64,000 nt of DNA from Streptococcus suis. Lineage in GTDB: Bacteria; Bacillota; Bacilli; Lactobacillales; Streptococcaceae. The notes beneath the pieces were generated by a model. That model saw nothing but the letters and a program-made list of their open reading frames with translations, searched no databases and was not told the DNA's origin. This document shows, one piece after another, positions 41,766-51,555 of the stretch; positions within the stretch are counted from its first letter, which is position 1, and every line of letters starts with the position of its first letter. Where the stretch lies: assembly GCA_029593505.1 (NCBI GenBank), contig JAKTNI010000002.1:310001-374000 (forward strand), in the 5' to 3' direction. Position numbers and translations under genes: made by a program.

Positions 41766-42641
41766 CTATATTTCAAATTTCTTAGAAATTTTCATCTGAG
41801 CTACTGAAATAACAATGATAAAGATGAACAATACAACTGCTAATGCATTAGCATATGAAAACTTATTATTTACAAAAGCATAATTATAAACTAGAAGTCC
41901 AAGCGATTCTGTTTTTCCATCTGGACCTCCGCTTGTAAGTGCAAAGATTAAATCAAAAGCTGTTAAACCGGACTTCATCGCTAAAATAAAGACCATACTA
42001 ATGGAAGGGAGTAAGAACGGTAACTCAATGTGAAAAAATTGTTGCGTTCGAGTAGCTCCATCAATTGCTGCTGCTTCTTTTACATCTTCTGGAATACTCT
42101 GCAAACCTGATAAGAAAATAATAATAGGCATCGCCAAGCCCTGCCACAAAGCAACAAATAAAACAGAGGGTATGACCGTATGTTCTTGTACCAAAAGATT
42201 TTCCATTAGCCAATCAATATGTAACCATTCACCAATTTGAGTAAAACCATAGTTGAATAATTGGACAAAAATCAGACCAAGCGTTACCGTCGACAAAACT
42301 GCCGGAAAGAAATACCAAGTCCGAAAAAAACCTACTGCTTTTATTTTGCGATTCAATAAAGTAGCTAACCAAATACCAATAATGATTTCACCAACTACTA
42401 AACCGATTGTAAAAATAATGGTGAAAGTCATAGAAGTATAAAAATCAGGATTTTTTAAAATATCTGTATAATTTTGAATACCAATCAGATTAAAATTAGA
42501 GGTCAGACCATTCCAATCAGTCAAACTATAGTAAATCCCTGTAAATAACGGATAAAAGAAAAAGATCAATTGTAAGCCAATTGGTATAGCTACAAATAAA
42601 TAGGGCCAGTATTTTGCAATGAATCCTTTTTGTTTCATCAT
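41766..42641 (-). CDS. msmF: Multiple-sugar ABC transporter permease
   Basis: This 291-residue permease has six membrane spans and the EAA motif (EDVKEAAAIDGATRTQQF). ATG ATG at 42641/42638 follows AAGGAG. Partner of MsmG. No ATPase gene follows in the operon, so the energy-supplying subunit (MsmK type) must be encoded elsewhere. Confidence 0.93.
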   Translation of the reverse strand: MMKQKGFIAKYWPYLFVAIPIGLQLIFFFYPLFTGIYYSLTDWNGLTSNFNLIGIQNYTDILKNPDFYTSMTFTIIFTIGLVVGEIIIGIWLATLLNRKIKAVGFFRTWYFFPAVLSTVTLGLIFVQLFNYGFTQIGEWLHIDWLMENLLVQEHTVIPSVLFVALWQGLAMPIIIFLSGLQSIPEDVKEAAAIDGATRTQQFFHIELPFLLPSISMVFILAMKSGLTAFDLIFALTSGGPDGKTESLGLLVYNYAFVNNKFSYANALAVVLFIFIIVISVAQMKISKKFEI

Positions 42642-42724
42642 GGTACTCCTTCATATAAATTATAGTTGAGTAGTCTCAGCTCAACCACTACACAAGTTTT
42701 CAAACTGACACTACACAACTATAA

Positions 42725-42753
42725 GGGAGAACTAGATGGCAACTAGTTCCTCC
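42725..42753 (-). promoter_or_regulatory. Intercistronic hairpin between msmE and msmF
   Basis: GGAGAACTAG pairs with CTAGTTC(C)TCC around seven bases. It has no T run. Placed after the binding protein gene, it probably stabilises msmE mRNA so that more binding protein than permease is made. Confidence 0.6.
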
Positions 42754-42767
42754 TCATAGTCTTGCTT

Positions 42768-44006
42768 TTATTTTTTCATTGGATCAAAGAATGTATTTAG
42801 TTTGTTTACCAATTCTGAAGAAGTTGGATTTTTAACCATTTCAACAGTTATATTCCAAAATTCTTCTTCTGAATCCCATTCAGACTGCAACCAAACCACA
42901 TGTTTTTCTGTAAATGCATACTGAGTTACTCCGCTTGTTTCTACAAACTTACCTTCTGTGTTTACTCCCTTAACAGAAGTTGGAGAACCATCCACATCAT
43001 AGTATTTCTGTATCACTTCTGGACGAGATAAATATTCTAAAAACTTTTTAGATTCTTCTGGATGCTTAGTATCAGATGAAATCGAGAGAGCAAGATCTGC
43101 TGCTCCTATGGTATAATCGCCACCTTCCTTATCTCCCGGGAATGTAAACATACCATAGGAAAATTCTGGCTCTTGTTGGTTAATAGCTGTTGCTGCCCAA
43201 GTTCCTTGAGGAAGCATAAGTGCTTGTCCAGACGCAAAAGCTGCGATTGCATCAGCATAAAGAGCTCCTGTTGCACCTTTTTGACCATTATCTGTTAATA
43301 ATTTTAAACGTTCTAATACTGCTTTAGCAGTTACATCATCTTGGATAGCACCTCTATCACTACGAATAAGGATATTTTCTGCCTCATCAAATCCACCCGC
43401 AACTGTGACCCAAGATAATTGATGGTATCCATTCAACGACCAAGCATCATTCAGTGAAAGAGCAAATGGTGAGACTTTCCCATCTGATTTTATTTTGTTG
43501 ACCAATTCAACAAATGCTCCATAAGTCGTTGGAACTTCTAGTCCAAGCTCTTTAAATTTATCTTTATTGTAATAAATACCATAGGCATTTGCTGTTAAGG
43601 GTAAGGTGTAATTCTTTTCATTTACAAGATAAGGATTTACTGCACCGTCTTTAAGATGCCCTAAACCAGCGTCATCTCCAATTTCTAGAAAACGACCATC
43701 TGCTGCATAAGCCTTAAAATCTGCATTCTGTGGGTAAATATTGATAACGTCTGGTGCTTCATTGTTAGCCATACGCGTTTTCAAGACCGTACCTGCATCT
43801 GGTACATTTGAAAATTTTACATCAATTGTCGGATTCTCTTTTTCAAAATCATTTATAATTTCCTGAAGAGTGGCTTGCATTTCCGGTTTTTGGGAGAAGT
43901 ATTCAATTTCTACCTTATCACTATTTCCTTCGCTACCACAAGCAACTAAAAAACTAGCAAATGCACACATTGAAGCACATTTTAAAAATGTTTTTATTTT
44001 CATCAT
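42768..44006 (-). CDS. msmE: Sugar-binding lipoprotein
   Basis: This 412-residue extracellular solute-binding protein has a signal peptide with lipobox FLVACGSEG (Cys near residue 23) and the family pattern MANNEAPDVINIYPQN and QALMLPQGTWAATAI. It captures raffinose/melibiose-type sugars for MsmFG. GGAGG precedes the start. Terminates into a strong hairpin before msmF. Confidence 0.93.
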   Translation of the reverse strand: MMKIKTFLKCASMCAFASFLVACGSEGNSDKVEIEYFSQKPEMQATLQEIINDFEKENPTIDVKFSNVPDAGTVLKTRMANNEAPDVINIYPQNADFKAYAADGRFLEIGDDAGLGHLKDGAVNPYLVNEKNYTLPLTANAYGIYYNKDKFKELGLEVPTTYGAFVELVNKIKSDGKVSPFALSLNDAWSLNGYHQLSWVTVAGGFDEAENILIRSDRGAIQDDVTAKAVLERLKLLTDNGQKGATGALYADAIAAFASGQALMLPQGTWAATAINQQEPEFSYGMFTFPGDKEGGDYTIGAADLALSISSDTKHPEESKKFLEYLSRPEVIQKYYDVDGSPTSVKGVNTEGKFVETSGVTQYAFTEKHVVWLQSEWDSEEEFWNITVEMVKNPTSSELVNKLNTFFDPMKK

Positions 44007-44015
44007 AAAATCCTC

Positions 44016-46184
44016 CTAGATTTTGTTAAAAATATATTGTAAACTAAAATAATCTTTTCGAACATAAGGTACGATTAAACCAATGTTCATCAATTCATCT
44101 CCATAAAAGCTTTCATCAAGTTGAGGACAATAGTATCGCCATGTCGGATTCAAACCCTTCAAACGTATATAAGAAAGTGGTGCTTCAGGTTGAGCTGCAA
44201 TGGTTACATAGGTCAATACGGCTTGACTCTTATCACTACAAACACTATTTGCAGCCCAGCTGTTAGCTGTTTTTTTCAGACGATAAAACTGACCAAATTG
44301 AACCGTTTCTTGAATTCCTTGATAAGTTTTGATTTGGGTTGCAATTTCCTGTAGTTCATCGTCAGACAATTGAGTCAAATCCAATTCATAGCCGAAAGCT
44401 CCGCTCATCATAGCAACATTACCTCTGGTTGATAAAGGAGTTAGCCGTCCAACCTGATGATTTGGAACCGCAGAAACATGAGCTCCTATTGAAGAAATTG
44501 GATAAATCAAACTTGTTCCTTCTTGAATAGATAAACGTTCGATTGCATCTGTATTATCACTAGCCCACACTTGAGGCATATAGTACAGCATTCCCAAGTC
44601 ATTTCGTCCACCACCGCCAGCACATGATTCAAACAAAATATGCGGAAAACGACTCGTTAACTTATCCAAGATATAATACAAGCCCAATATGTAGCGATGA
44701 TGAAATTCATAACAACGTTCATTCGCTAGTCGTTCAGGAATATTCGTAATATTCCGATTCATATCCCACTTAACATAAGAGATAGCAGCTGATTCTAAAA
44801 TAGCAGAAACACGATCAACAATATAGTCGCAGACTTCTGGCTTACTCAAATCCAAAACGAGCTGCTCACGACTATAGATATGATTGCGACCTTTTGTATG
44901 AACAGCCCAGTCTGGATGGTCACGATACAGGTTGCTGTCAACTGATACCATTTCTGGCTCAAACCATAAACCAAAACCCATACCCAACTGATTAATTTTA
45001 TTTGCTAATACCTTTAATCCGTTTGGTAATTTTTCCGAATTGACGGTCCAATCACCCAGTGATGTTTCATCATTATGACGCTTCCCAAACCATCCATCAT
45101 CAAGTACAAATAATTCAATGCCGACATGACTAGCTACTTTTGCTAACTCCAAAATTTTTTCTTCAGTAAAATCAAAGTATGTCGCTTCCCAATTATTGAT
45201 AAGAATCGGTCTTTTTTTAGCAACAAAAGGAGACCGGATAAGATGATTCTGAATAAAATGATGACTATTTTGTGTCATTCCAGTCAGCCCTTTAGCTGTA
45301 TATGATAATAGTGCTTCTGGAGTTTGAAATGTATCATTTTCTTTCAGCTTCCAAGAAAAATACTGAGACTCTAATCCTATGCCTAATCGACAGTTTTCCA
45401 AAGCAGTAGTCTCAACAAAACCTGTAAAATTTCCACTATAGATTAGATGCACACTATATAACTCACCATAATCTTCTGTCGTATCTGAAGAACCTAATGC
45501 TAAAAATGGTGTATTAGAATGACTAGATGCACCTCTAATACTTCCAATCGAATAGCGACCGCTCGTTAAAGGAGTCTGAACCCATTTTTTCTCATAAGCA
45601 TATCGTCCCATCAGGCTATGAACAATAAAGTCTTTATGAGGAAGATCAATAGTGAGAGATAAGGCTTTTTCGAGTTTACAAGCATAACGACCTGTTTGAA
45701 TTGTTGTCGAACGAGCTAGATAGGAAGCTTCTGCAAAAAGTGAATAATTCAGTGTAACTGTTACATCATTTAACGAATCATATAAATCCACCTCTACTGT
45801 TTCAACTTGTTCATCATTTCCAAAACTAGATGGTAACCCTTCTAATATTTTCTTCCCCTTATAAATACGATGTTCCTTATACTTAAGATCTAGTGTCGTC
45901 CCCAATTGATTCCTAATATCAATTGATGCTGAACGAAAATCACCTAAACCATTGCTAGAATATTCCAAAGGTAATACATCTAAAGAATAAGTCCGATTGC
46001 CACTTATAGGACTAGGAGAAAAGGAGCGATCTAAATATGTTATTTTGTTTCCATCACTAAATTTTTCCACTCTTTCCCCAAAATATCGATGAACTACATC
46101 TCCTGTTTTCAATATTTGAAAAATATAAGAAAACTCTTTTGACTTCAAGTGAAAAATTTGTTTATTTTTTTGAAATTCAATCAT
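44016..46184 (-). CDS. aga: Alpha-galactosidase (GH36)
   Basis: This 722-residue enzyme has nucleophile Asp in YVKWDMNRNI, acid/base Asp in WASDNTDAIER and the ESCAGGGGRNDLG motif. It removes alpha-1,6-galactose from melibiose, raffinose and stachyose taken up by MsmEFG. First gene of the leftward operon, divergent from msmR, with a cre site in between. Confidence 0.95.
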   Translation of the reverse strand: MIEFQKNKQIFHLKSKEFSYIFQILKTGDVVHRYFGERVEKFSDGNKITYLDRSFSPSPISGNRTYSLDVLPLEYSSNGLGDFRSASIDIRNQLGTTLDLKYKEHRIYKGKKILEGLPSSFGNDEQVETVEVDLYDSLNDVTVTLNYSLFAEASYLARSTTIQTGRYACKLEKALSLTIDLPHKDFIVHSLMGRYAYEKKWVQTPLTSGRYSIGSIRGASSHSNTPFLALGSSDTTEDYGELYSVHLIYSGNFTGFVETTALENCRLGIGLESQYFSWKLKENDTFQTPEALLSYTAKGLTGMTQNSHHFIQNHLIRSPFVAKKRPILINNWEATYFDFTEEKILELAKVASHVGIELFVLDDGWFGKRHNDETSLGDWTVNSEKLPNGLKVLANKINQLGMGFGLWFEPEMVSVDSNLYRDHPDWAVHTKGRNHIYSREQLVLDLSKPEVCDYIVDRVSAILESAAISYVKWDMNRNITNIPERLANERCYEFHHRYILGLYYILDKLTSRFPHILFESCAGGGGRNDLGMLYYMPQVWASDNTDAIERLSIQEGTSLIYPISSIGAHVSAVPNHQVGRLTPLSTRGNVAMMSGAFGYELDLTQLSDDELQEIATQIKTYQGIQETVQFGQFYRLKKTANSWAANSVCSDKSQAVLTYVTIAAQPEAPLSYIRLKGLNPTWRYYCPQLDESFYGDELMNIGLIVPYVRKDYFSLQYIFNKI

Positions 46185-46228
46185 ATTTCTCTCCCCTATC
46201 TGCTTATATATGAATATATTTTACAAAA

Positions 46229-46242
46229 TGAAAACGCTTTAA
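46229..46242. promoter_or_regulatory. Catabolite-responsive element (cre) between aga and msmR
   Basis: TGAAAACGCTTTAA matches the CcpA consensus at most positions, including the central CG. It sits where the leftward -35 is expected, so CcpA should repress the operon when glucose is present. Confidence 0.7.
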
Positions 46243-46267
46243 TAAATAGAATTTTGTTTTTAGTATA

Positions 46268-46276
46268 TGTTATAAT
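46268..46276 (+). promoter_or_regulatory. Extended -10 promoter of msmR
   Basis: TGTTATAAT (hexamer 46271-46276) lies 20 bases before ATG 46296, which has AAGGAG. Confidence 0.6.
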
Positions 46277-46295
46277 GTTTCCTAAGGAGACTGAT

Positions 46296-47138
46296 ATGAA
46301 CATCTTAAATATCTATAATGAACTTGACAGTCATAATTTCGATTTAAATGTAGATCACTACGGTGCTGAACAGTGTGATAACAGCTATTCCTTTGGTCCA
46401 ACGATTCGTGATAACTATGTTTTACACTTTATAACAGAAGGAAAAGGAGAAATTGTGATTGAAGGAAAAACTACTTACCTTTCTGCTGGTGATCTTTTTA
46501 TTCTACCTAAAGATACTTCTATATTTTATAAAGCTGATGAATTTGATCCCTGGACCTATATTTGGGTTGGATTTAGTGGCTCACGAGCAAAAGATTTATT
46601 AAATCAAAGTCAATTACTAGAGCAATACTACCTTCATTCCAGTTTAGATTCACAAATACTACACTATATGTCTCAAATCAACCAAATTCAAAATCACTCT
46701 ATTCCATCTATCAATGAACTAATGTTAATTGGATACCTCAATCAGCTACTAGCTACATTGATAAAGGAATTTCCCAATCAAAATTTGATGAGTCCAGAAA
46801 CACAGACAAAACACTATGTTCAGCAAGCCATAAAGATGATTCATAGTCACTATGCCCAACCAATCAAAGTTTCTGAAATTGCGACACATCTAGCTCTCAG
46901 TCGTAGCTATCTCTACAAAATATTTAAGCAAGAAACTGGCTATTCTATCAAAGACTATATCCTACAAATAAAAATGCAACGTTCTTGTCAATTATTGGAG
47001 GATTTAAACCTAACAATTACTGAGATTTCCTATTCTGTGGGCTATCAAGACCCACTCACATTCAGTGCCGCATTTAGACATTATTTTCATACCAGTCCAT
47101 CTAGCTATAGAAAAAAGTATATAAATAAGGAGGACTAG
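46296..47138 (+). CDS. msmR: AraC family regulator of the sugar locus
   Basis: ATG 46296 (MNILNIYNELDSHNFD) follows AAGGAG; the in-frame start at 46149 would read into aga. The 280-residue protein has an N-terminal cupin sugar-sensing domain and two C-terminal helix-turn-helix motifs (VSEIATHLALSRSYLYKIF and ITEISYSVGYQDPLTFSAAF). By position it activates aga-msmEFG-gtfA with alpha-galactosides. Its last codons form half of a palindrome shared with the next gene. Confidence 0.92.
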   Translation: MNILNIYNELDSHNFDLNVDHYGAEQCDNSYSFGPTIRDNYVLHFITEGKGEIVIEGKTTYLSAGDLFILPKDTSIFYKADEFDPWTYIWVGFSGSRAKDLLNQSQLLEQYYLHSSLDSQILHYMSQINQIQNHSIPSINELMLIGYLNQLLATLIKEFPNQNLMSPETQTKHYVQQAIKMIHSHYAQPIKVSEIATHLALSRSYLYKIFKQETGYSIKDYILQIKMQRSCQLLEDLNLTITEISYSVGYQDPLTFSAAFRHYFHTSPSSYRKKYINKED

Positions 47139-47159
47139 ATTATTCTAGTCCTCCTTATT
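47124..47159. terminator. Perfect 15-pair palindrome terminator shared by two convergent genes
   Basis: 47124-47138 and 47145-47159 are exact complements around ATTATT. Both stop codons lie in the stem, and both proteins end -NKED as a result. There is no T run, but the stem is GC/AT mixed and very stable. Confidence 0.75.
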
Positions 47160-48326
47160 CATTCTCATCCCAAAAACTTTTTCAATCCTCAAGCAAGCTT
47201 CTTTGATTGTTTCAAAAGGAGCTGCTGTATTCAATCTGGCATGTAGTTTCCCTTCCTTACCAAAGGTCAAACCATCATTTAGAATAACTTTAGCACGAGT
47301 TTCTAATATACTTAATAGTTCTACATGCTCCAAATCATAAGCTGAAAAATCTAACCAAACCAAATAAGTACCTTGTGGTTTCATTACCTGAATTCTTGTA
47401 TTCTGCTCCAAATAGTCTGTAACAAAATTGATATTGGTTTCAAGAACAGATTTCAATTCTGTTAGCCAATCACGACCATATCGAAAAGCAGTTTCAGTTG
47501 CCAACAATCCAATTGACGAAATTTCATGATGATTATTAGCTAATTGCTGTTTAGCAAATGCTTTACGGAGAGTTGGATTTTCAATGATTACAAAGCTATT
47601 TTTTGTACCTGCTATATTGAATGTTTTTGTCGCAGATGCTAGGATAATAGAAAATTCTTTGAATGTATTGTCTACCGTATTAAAAGAATGATGCTTGTGA
47701 CCATATAATGTTAAATCTTGGTGAATCTCATCCGAGATGAGAAGAACCCCATACTTGCGACAAAGTTCACCAACTTTAGCAACTTCTTCCTTAGACCAAA
47801 CTCGACCACCCGGATTATGAGGATTACAAAAAATATAGAGTTTGACATGATGATCAACAATATCGCGTTCTAATTGCTCAAAATCTATTTTAAATACACC
47901 TTCCTCAATAAGTAAGGAATTTGTTACTAGGTGACGTTGATTCAACTTGATAGTCCGAGCGAAAGGTGGATAGACTGGTGTGTTAATTAAAATAGCCTCT
48001 CCCTCCTTAGTCAAAGCTTGAATCGCTATAGACAAAGCAGGAACAACTCCCTCAATCAAGAGAATTGACTCTTTAGCTATACTGTAATGGTGCTGTGTTT
48101 CCTCCCAATCAATAATGGATTGATAAAGCGAGTCACTTGCATAAGAATAGCCAAATATATGCTGCTCTGCATACTCTCGGATAGCCTGACGAATTTCTGG
48201 CAACGGCTCAAAGTCCATATCTGCTATCCATAATGGTAATATATCTGGATCTACTTCCACCTTTTTCCATTTTTCAGCATGCTGATGTGTCCTATTAGGT
48301 CTTGTTGTAAAATCATATATAGTCAT
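47145..48326 (-). CDS. MalY/PatB family aminotransferase, C-S beta-lyase
   Basis: This 393-residue PLP enzyme begins MTIYDFTTRPNRTHQHAEKW and has the cofactor lysine in SATKTFNIAG and FCNPHNPGGRVW. MalY/PatB proteins cleave cystathionine to homocysteine, or cysteine to sulfide and pyruvate. It starts one base after the cystathionine synthase/lyase gene stop, so the two probably act together in methionine/cysteine conversion. Confidence 0.88.
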   Translation of the reverse strand: MTIYDFTTRPNRTHQHAEKWKKVEVDPDILPLWIADMDFEPLPEIRQAIREYAEQHIFGYSYASDSLYQSIIDWEETQHHYSIAKESILLIEGVVPALSIAIQALTKEGEAILINTPVYPPFARTIKLNQRHLVTNSLLIEEGVFKIDFEQLERDIVDHHVKLYIFCNPHNPGGRVWSKEEVAKVGELCRKYGVLLISDEIHQDLTLYGHKHHSFNTVDNTFKEFSIILASATKTFNIAGTKNSFVIIENPTLRKAFAKQQLANNHHEISSIGLLATETAFRYGRDWLTELKSVLETNINFVTDYLEQNTRIQVMKPQGTYLVWLDFSAYDLEHVELLSILETRAKVILNDGLTFGKEGKLHARLNTAAPFETIKEACLRIEKVFGMRMNKED

Positions 48327-48327
48327 C

Positions 48328-49419
48328 TTATCCCTCCAAAGCTCTCTGTAAATCTGAAATTAAATCCTCCGCATCTTCAATACCGATAGATAACCTAAGC
48401 AAATCATCCGTTAATCCATACGAATGACGAATTTCTACTGGAATATCTGCATGCGTCTGAGTTGCAGGATAGGTAATGAGACTTTCCACTCCACCCAAAC
48501 TCTCTGCAAATGTAAAAACTTCCAAACTATTTAAAATATGGGGAATTCTACTCTCATCTGCAATCTTTACAGAAATCATACCACCTTTTCCCGTATAATA
48601 AACTTGTTTAACAGCAGAACTCTTCTCAAGGTAGGATACTATTTTTCTAGCGTTTTGAGTAGCTCGCTCCATCCGTAATGATAACGTTTTTAGTCCTCGC
48701 ATCAACAGGTAGGCATCAAAAGGAGATAAAGTTGGACCTGTCGTATTTTGATCGTAAAACAATTTATCATAAATAGCTTGATCATTGGTCATCAGTACTC
48801 CAGCTAATACATCATTATGTCCAGAAAGATATTTTGTCGCAGAATGAAGCACAACATCTGCTCCCAAACTCAGAGGATTTTGATAAATAGGAGTATAGAA
48901 CGTATTGTCCACAATCACTTTTGCTCCCTTAGCATGAGCAAGCTTCGAAATTGTTACAATATCAAATTCCACCATCAAAGGATTCGTAGGTGTTTCCAAA
49001 AAGACATAATCTGTTTGCTCGCTAATAGCTGCTAGTAGTTCCTCTTCATCCTTAGCATAAGTAAACCGAAAACGCCCTAATGACTCCTGTTCATTAAACC
49101 AACGAAAACTACCACCATAGAGATCACGTGCAACTACAATATGGCTACCAACCGGAAAGCCCATGAATAATAAGACCAATGCTGCCATTCCAGAACTTGT
49201 TACCAGAGCATAGTCTGCTTTTTCAATAGCTGCCAACGTCTTCTCTAGGCTAGTTCTGGTTGGATTTTTAGTACGGGTATAATCAAAACCTGTCGAACAT
49301 CCAAATTCAGGATGTTGATAAGTTGTTGATAAATGAATAGGGGATATCAGTGCCCCTGTTTTTTTATCACTATTGATACCCGTGTGTGCTAAAATCGTAT
49401 CAATTTTGTATTCTGTCAT
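48328..49419 (-). CDS. Cystathionine gamma-synthase/lyase family (MetB/MetC type)
   Basis: This 363-residue PLP enzyme has SSGMAALVL, YGGSFRWF, the cofactor lysine in LHSATKYLSGHND and DLLRLSIGIEDAEDL, all Cys/Met metabolism PLP family marks. Gamma-synthase, beta-lyase and gamma-lyase cannot be told apart by eye. First gene of a two-gene operon with MalY/PatB; GGAGG before ATG and TATAAT about 30 bases upstream. Confidence 0.88.
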   Translation of the reverse strand: MTEYKIDTILAHTGINSDKKTGALISPIHLSTTYQHPEFGCSTGFDYTRTKNPTRTSLEKTLAAIEKADYALVTSSGMAALVLLFMGFPVGSHIVVARDLYGGSFRWFNEQESLGRFRFTYAKDEEELLAAISEQTDYVFLETPTNPLMVEFDIVTISKLAHAKGAKVIVDNTFYTPIYQNPLSLGADVVLHSATKYLSGHNDVLAGVLMTNDQAIYDKLFYDQNTTGPTLSPFDAYLLMRGLKTLSLRMERATQNARKIVSYLEKSSAVKQVYYTGKGGMISVKIADESRIPHILNSLEVFTFAESLGGVESLITYPATQTHADIPVEIRHSYGLTDDLLRLSIGIEDAEDLISDLQRALEG

Positions 49420-49672
49420 AACTTCCTCCTAATCCATACTACTATATTATATAGTCTAGCATGAAAACTCGAAAAATTTTCTAAAAATAGCAAAATAACT
49501 TATAGAAAATCGATTAGATTTGATATAGAAACTAACTATACATTCCTTCTTTATAGTGTATAGGAATATGTCTAGCTAATAGAATCTTCACTTCAATAGT
49601 ATGGAATTACTATTCTTGCTCAACAAAATACAGTGACAAGACAGATACTTCTCAAGATGATATAATAAGTAT

Positions 49673-50422
49673 ATGCAGAAAATAGAATTATTAGCAGGAG
49701 AGCGTATCGATCAGCTCTTTTCATCTGATGTAAAAATTATCCAAAATCGTGATGTATTCAGTTACTCTATTGACAGTATTCTCCTTTCCCGTTTTCCTCA
49801 ATTACCCAAAAGCAAGGGAGTGCTGATTGACCTTTGCAGTGGTAATGGCGCTGTAGGGCTCTTTGCTTCTACACGAACTCATGCTCAAATCATTCAAGTT
49901 GAACTTCAAGAACGTCTAGCAGATATGAATAAACGTTCTATTTTGCTTAATAATTTAGAACATCGAGTATCTGTTATCAATGATGACTTGGTTAATCTGA
50001 CAAACTATATTCCTCGTTCACATGTAGATATTATTTTATGTAATCCTCCCTATTTTAAAGTGGAAGAGACTTCTAATCTGAATGAGAACCAACACTATCT
50101 ATTAGCACGCCATGAAATAACTACTAATCTAGACCAAATTTGTAAAACAGCTCAACAAGTTCTCAAATCAAATGGGCGATTAGCTATGGTCCATAGACCA
50201 GATCGTTTTTTAGATATTTTAGACACACTCCAAACATATAAATTAGCTCCAAAACGGCTTCAATTTGTCTATCCAAAAGCAAATAAGGATGCAAATATGC
50301 TGCTAATTGAAGCGATTAAAGACGGATCAACCAATGGTCTACACATTCTTCCACCGCTAATTATACACCAAGAAAATGGAACCTATACACAGGAAATTCA
50401 TGAGATATACTATGGAAAATAA
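49673..50422 (+). CDS. tRNA1(Val) adenine N6-methyltransferase family (TrmN6-like)
   Basis: This 249-residue SAM enzyme has motif [18 protein letters not shown] and the adenine-methyltransferase motif [11 protein letters not shown]. Family members modify A37 of tRNA-Val. It overlaps the GIY-YIG gene by 11 bases, an arrangement common in streptococci. Confidence 0.88.
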   Translation: MQKIELLAGERIDQLFSSDVKIIQNRDVFSYSIDSILLSRFPQLPKSKGVLIDLCSGNGAVGLFASTRTHAQIIQVELQERLADMNKRSILLNNLEHRVSVINDDLVNLTNYIPRSHVDIILCNPPYFKVEETSNLNENQHYLLARHEITTNLDQICKTAQQVLKSNGRLAMVHRPDRFLDILDTLQTYKLAPKRLQFVYPKANKDANMLLIEAIKDGSTNGLHILPPLIIHQENGTYTQEIHEIYYGK

Positions 50423-50690
50423 AGCTTATATGTATGTCTTAGAGTGCGCTGATGGAAGCCTCTACACCGGATATACAACGGATTTAGAAAAAAGACTCAA
50501 GATGCACAATTCAGGTAAGGGAGCTAAATATACTCGAAGTAGATTACCTGTTGTCCTTATTTTCCATGAAGAATTTCCAACAAAACAAAAGGCTATGTCC
50601 GCTGAAGCTTTATTTAAACGTAAAACTCGACAAGCCAAACTAACATATATAACACAACTTAAAAAATGCTCCCAGCATGAAAATGAGTGA
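50412..50690 (+). CDS. GIY-YIG domain protein (UPF0213 type)
   Basis: ATG 50412 ([20 protein letters not shown]) starts inside the methyltransferase end. The 92-residue protein is a single GIY-YIG domain: [17 protein letters not shown] and the [14 protein letters not shown] signature with Arg and Tyr. The last glutamate seems present ([10 protein letters not shown]). Role unknown; possibly DNA repair. Confidence 0.88.
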   Translation: MENKAYMYVLECADGSLYTGYTTDLEKRLKMHNSGKGAKYTRSRLPVVLIFHEEFPTKQKAMSAEALFKRKTRQAKLTYITQLKKCSQHENE

Positions 50691-50806
50691 AAGATTGTAA
50701 GCAATACTATCGATCCAATATATTCATGATCATCTCATGTCTATCTCATTTTCTTGAATAGTTCATGAAAATAAGATAAACTACTAACCAAGTCAAAGGA
50801 GAAAAT

Positions 50807-51409
50807 ACGCTTAAAAATTTTTTAGCTGAAATGATTGGGACATTTATATTGGTCTTTGTCGGAACAGGTGCTGTTATAGCAGCGGCTTATAGTGTTGGTC
50901 CTATTTCAGGAGCTCATATCAATCCTGCTGTGTCACTGGCGATGTTTATCAATAAACACTTGACATAGATAAAATTGGGGATCTGTGTAACTGCCCAATT
51001 GCTTGGAGTTCTATTGGCTTCAGCAAGCTTACTCTTCTTTTTAATCAATTCCAGATTCCCTAATACCAGTTTAGGTGAAAATAGATTGTTAATAATTAAC
51101 ACTGCTGGAGCTTTTTTATTTGAACTTATTACCACTTTTATTTTGGTTTTTGTTGTTATGACTGTAACTTCTAGCAGCAAAGGAAACCGTAAAATTGCTG
51201 GTCTTGTTATCGGTCTAACATTAATTGCTCTGATTCTTCTTGGCCTAAATGTTACCGGTCCATCTACAAACCCTGCACGTAGCTTAGCTCCTGCTCTTTT
51301 TGTTGGTGGGGAAGCACTTAAACAAGTATGGTTTTTTATTCTTGCTCCACTTGTTAATGCCAGTCTTTCTGCCATAACCAGTAAATATGTACTAGGAACA
51401 GAAGAATAG
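50807..51409 (+). pseudogene. Decayed aquaporin Z / MIP family gene
   Basis: GGAGAAAAT is followed by ACG where ATG is expected. The frame then reads LKNFLAEMIGTFILVFVGTG, loses a membrane segment, continues SGAHINPAVSLAMF (first NPA box), meets TAG at 50966-50968 and resumes to STNPARSLAPALF (second NPA box) and a normal end. Three lesions (start, deletion of ~20 codons, stop) make a functional water/glycerol channel unlikely. Confidence 0.88.
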
Positions 51410-51444
51410 TTCCCAAAAGTTACTACTGTGGTTTTACATATTCT

Positions 51445-51486
51445 AAAAAGCTCACTTAACTACAAAGATGGTCAAGTGAGCTTTTT
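51445..51486 (+). terminator. Intrinsic terminator after the aquaporin remnant
   Basis: AAAAAGCTCACTT / AAGTGAGCTTTTT with a 16-base loop. Confidence 0.75.
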
Positions 51487-51555
51487 ATTATTGTTGTTAC
51501 AAAACTAAACTGTCTACTTACACCTTTTAGCAATAACAAGTTCCAGCATTCTTTT

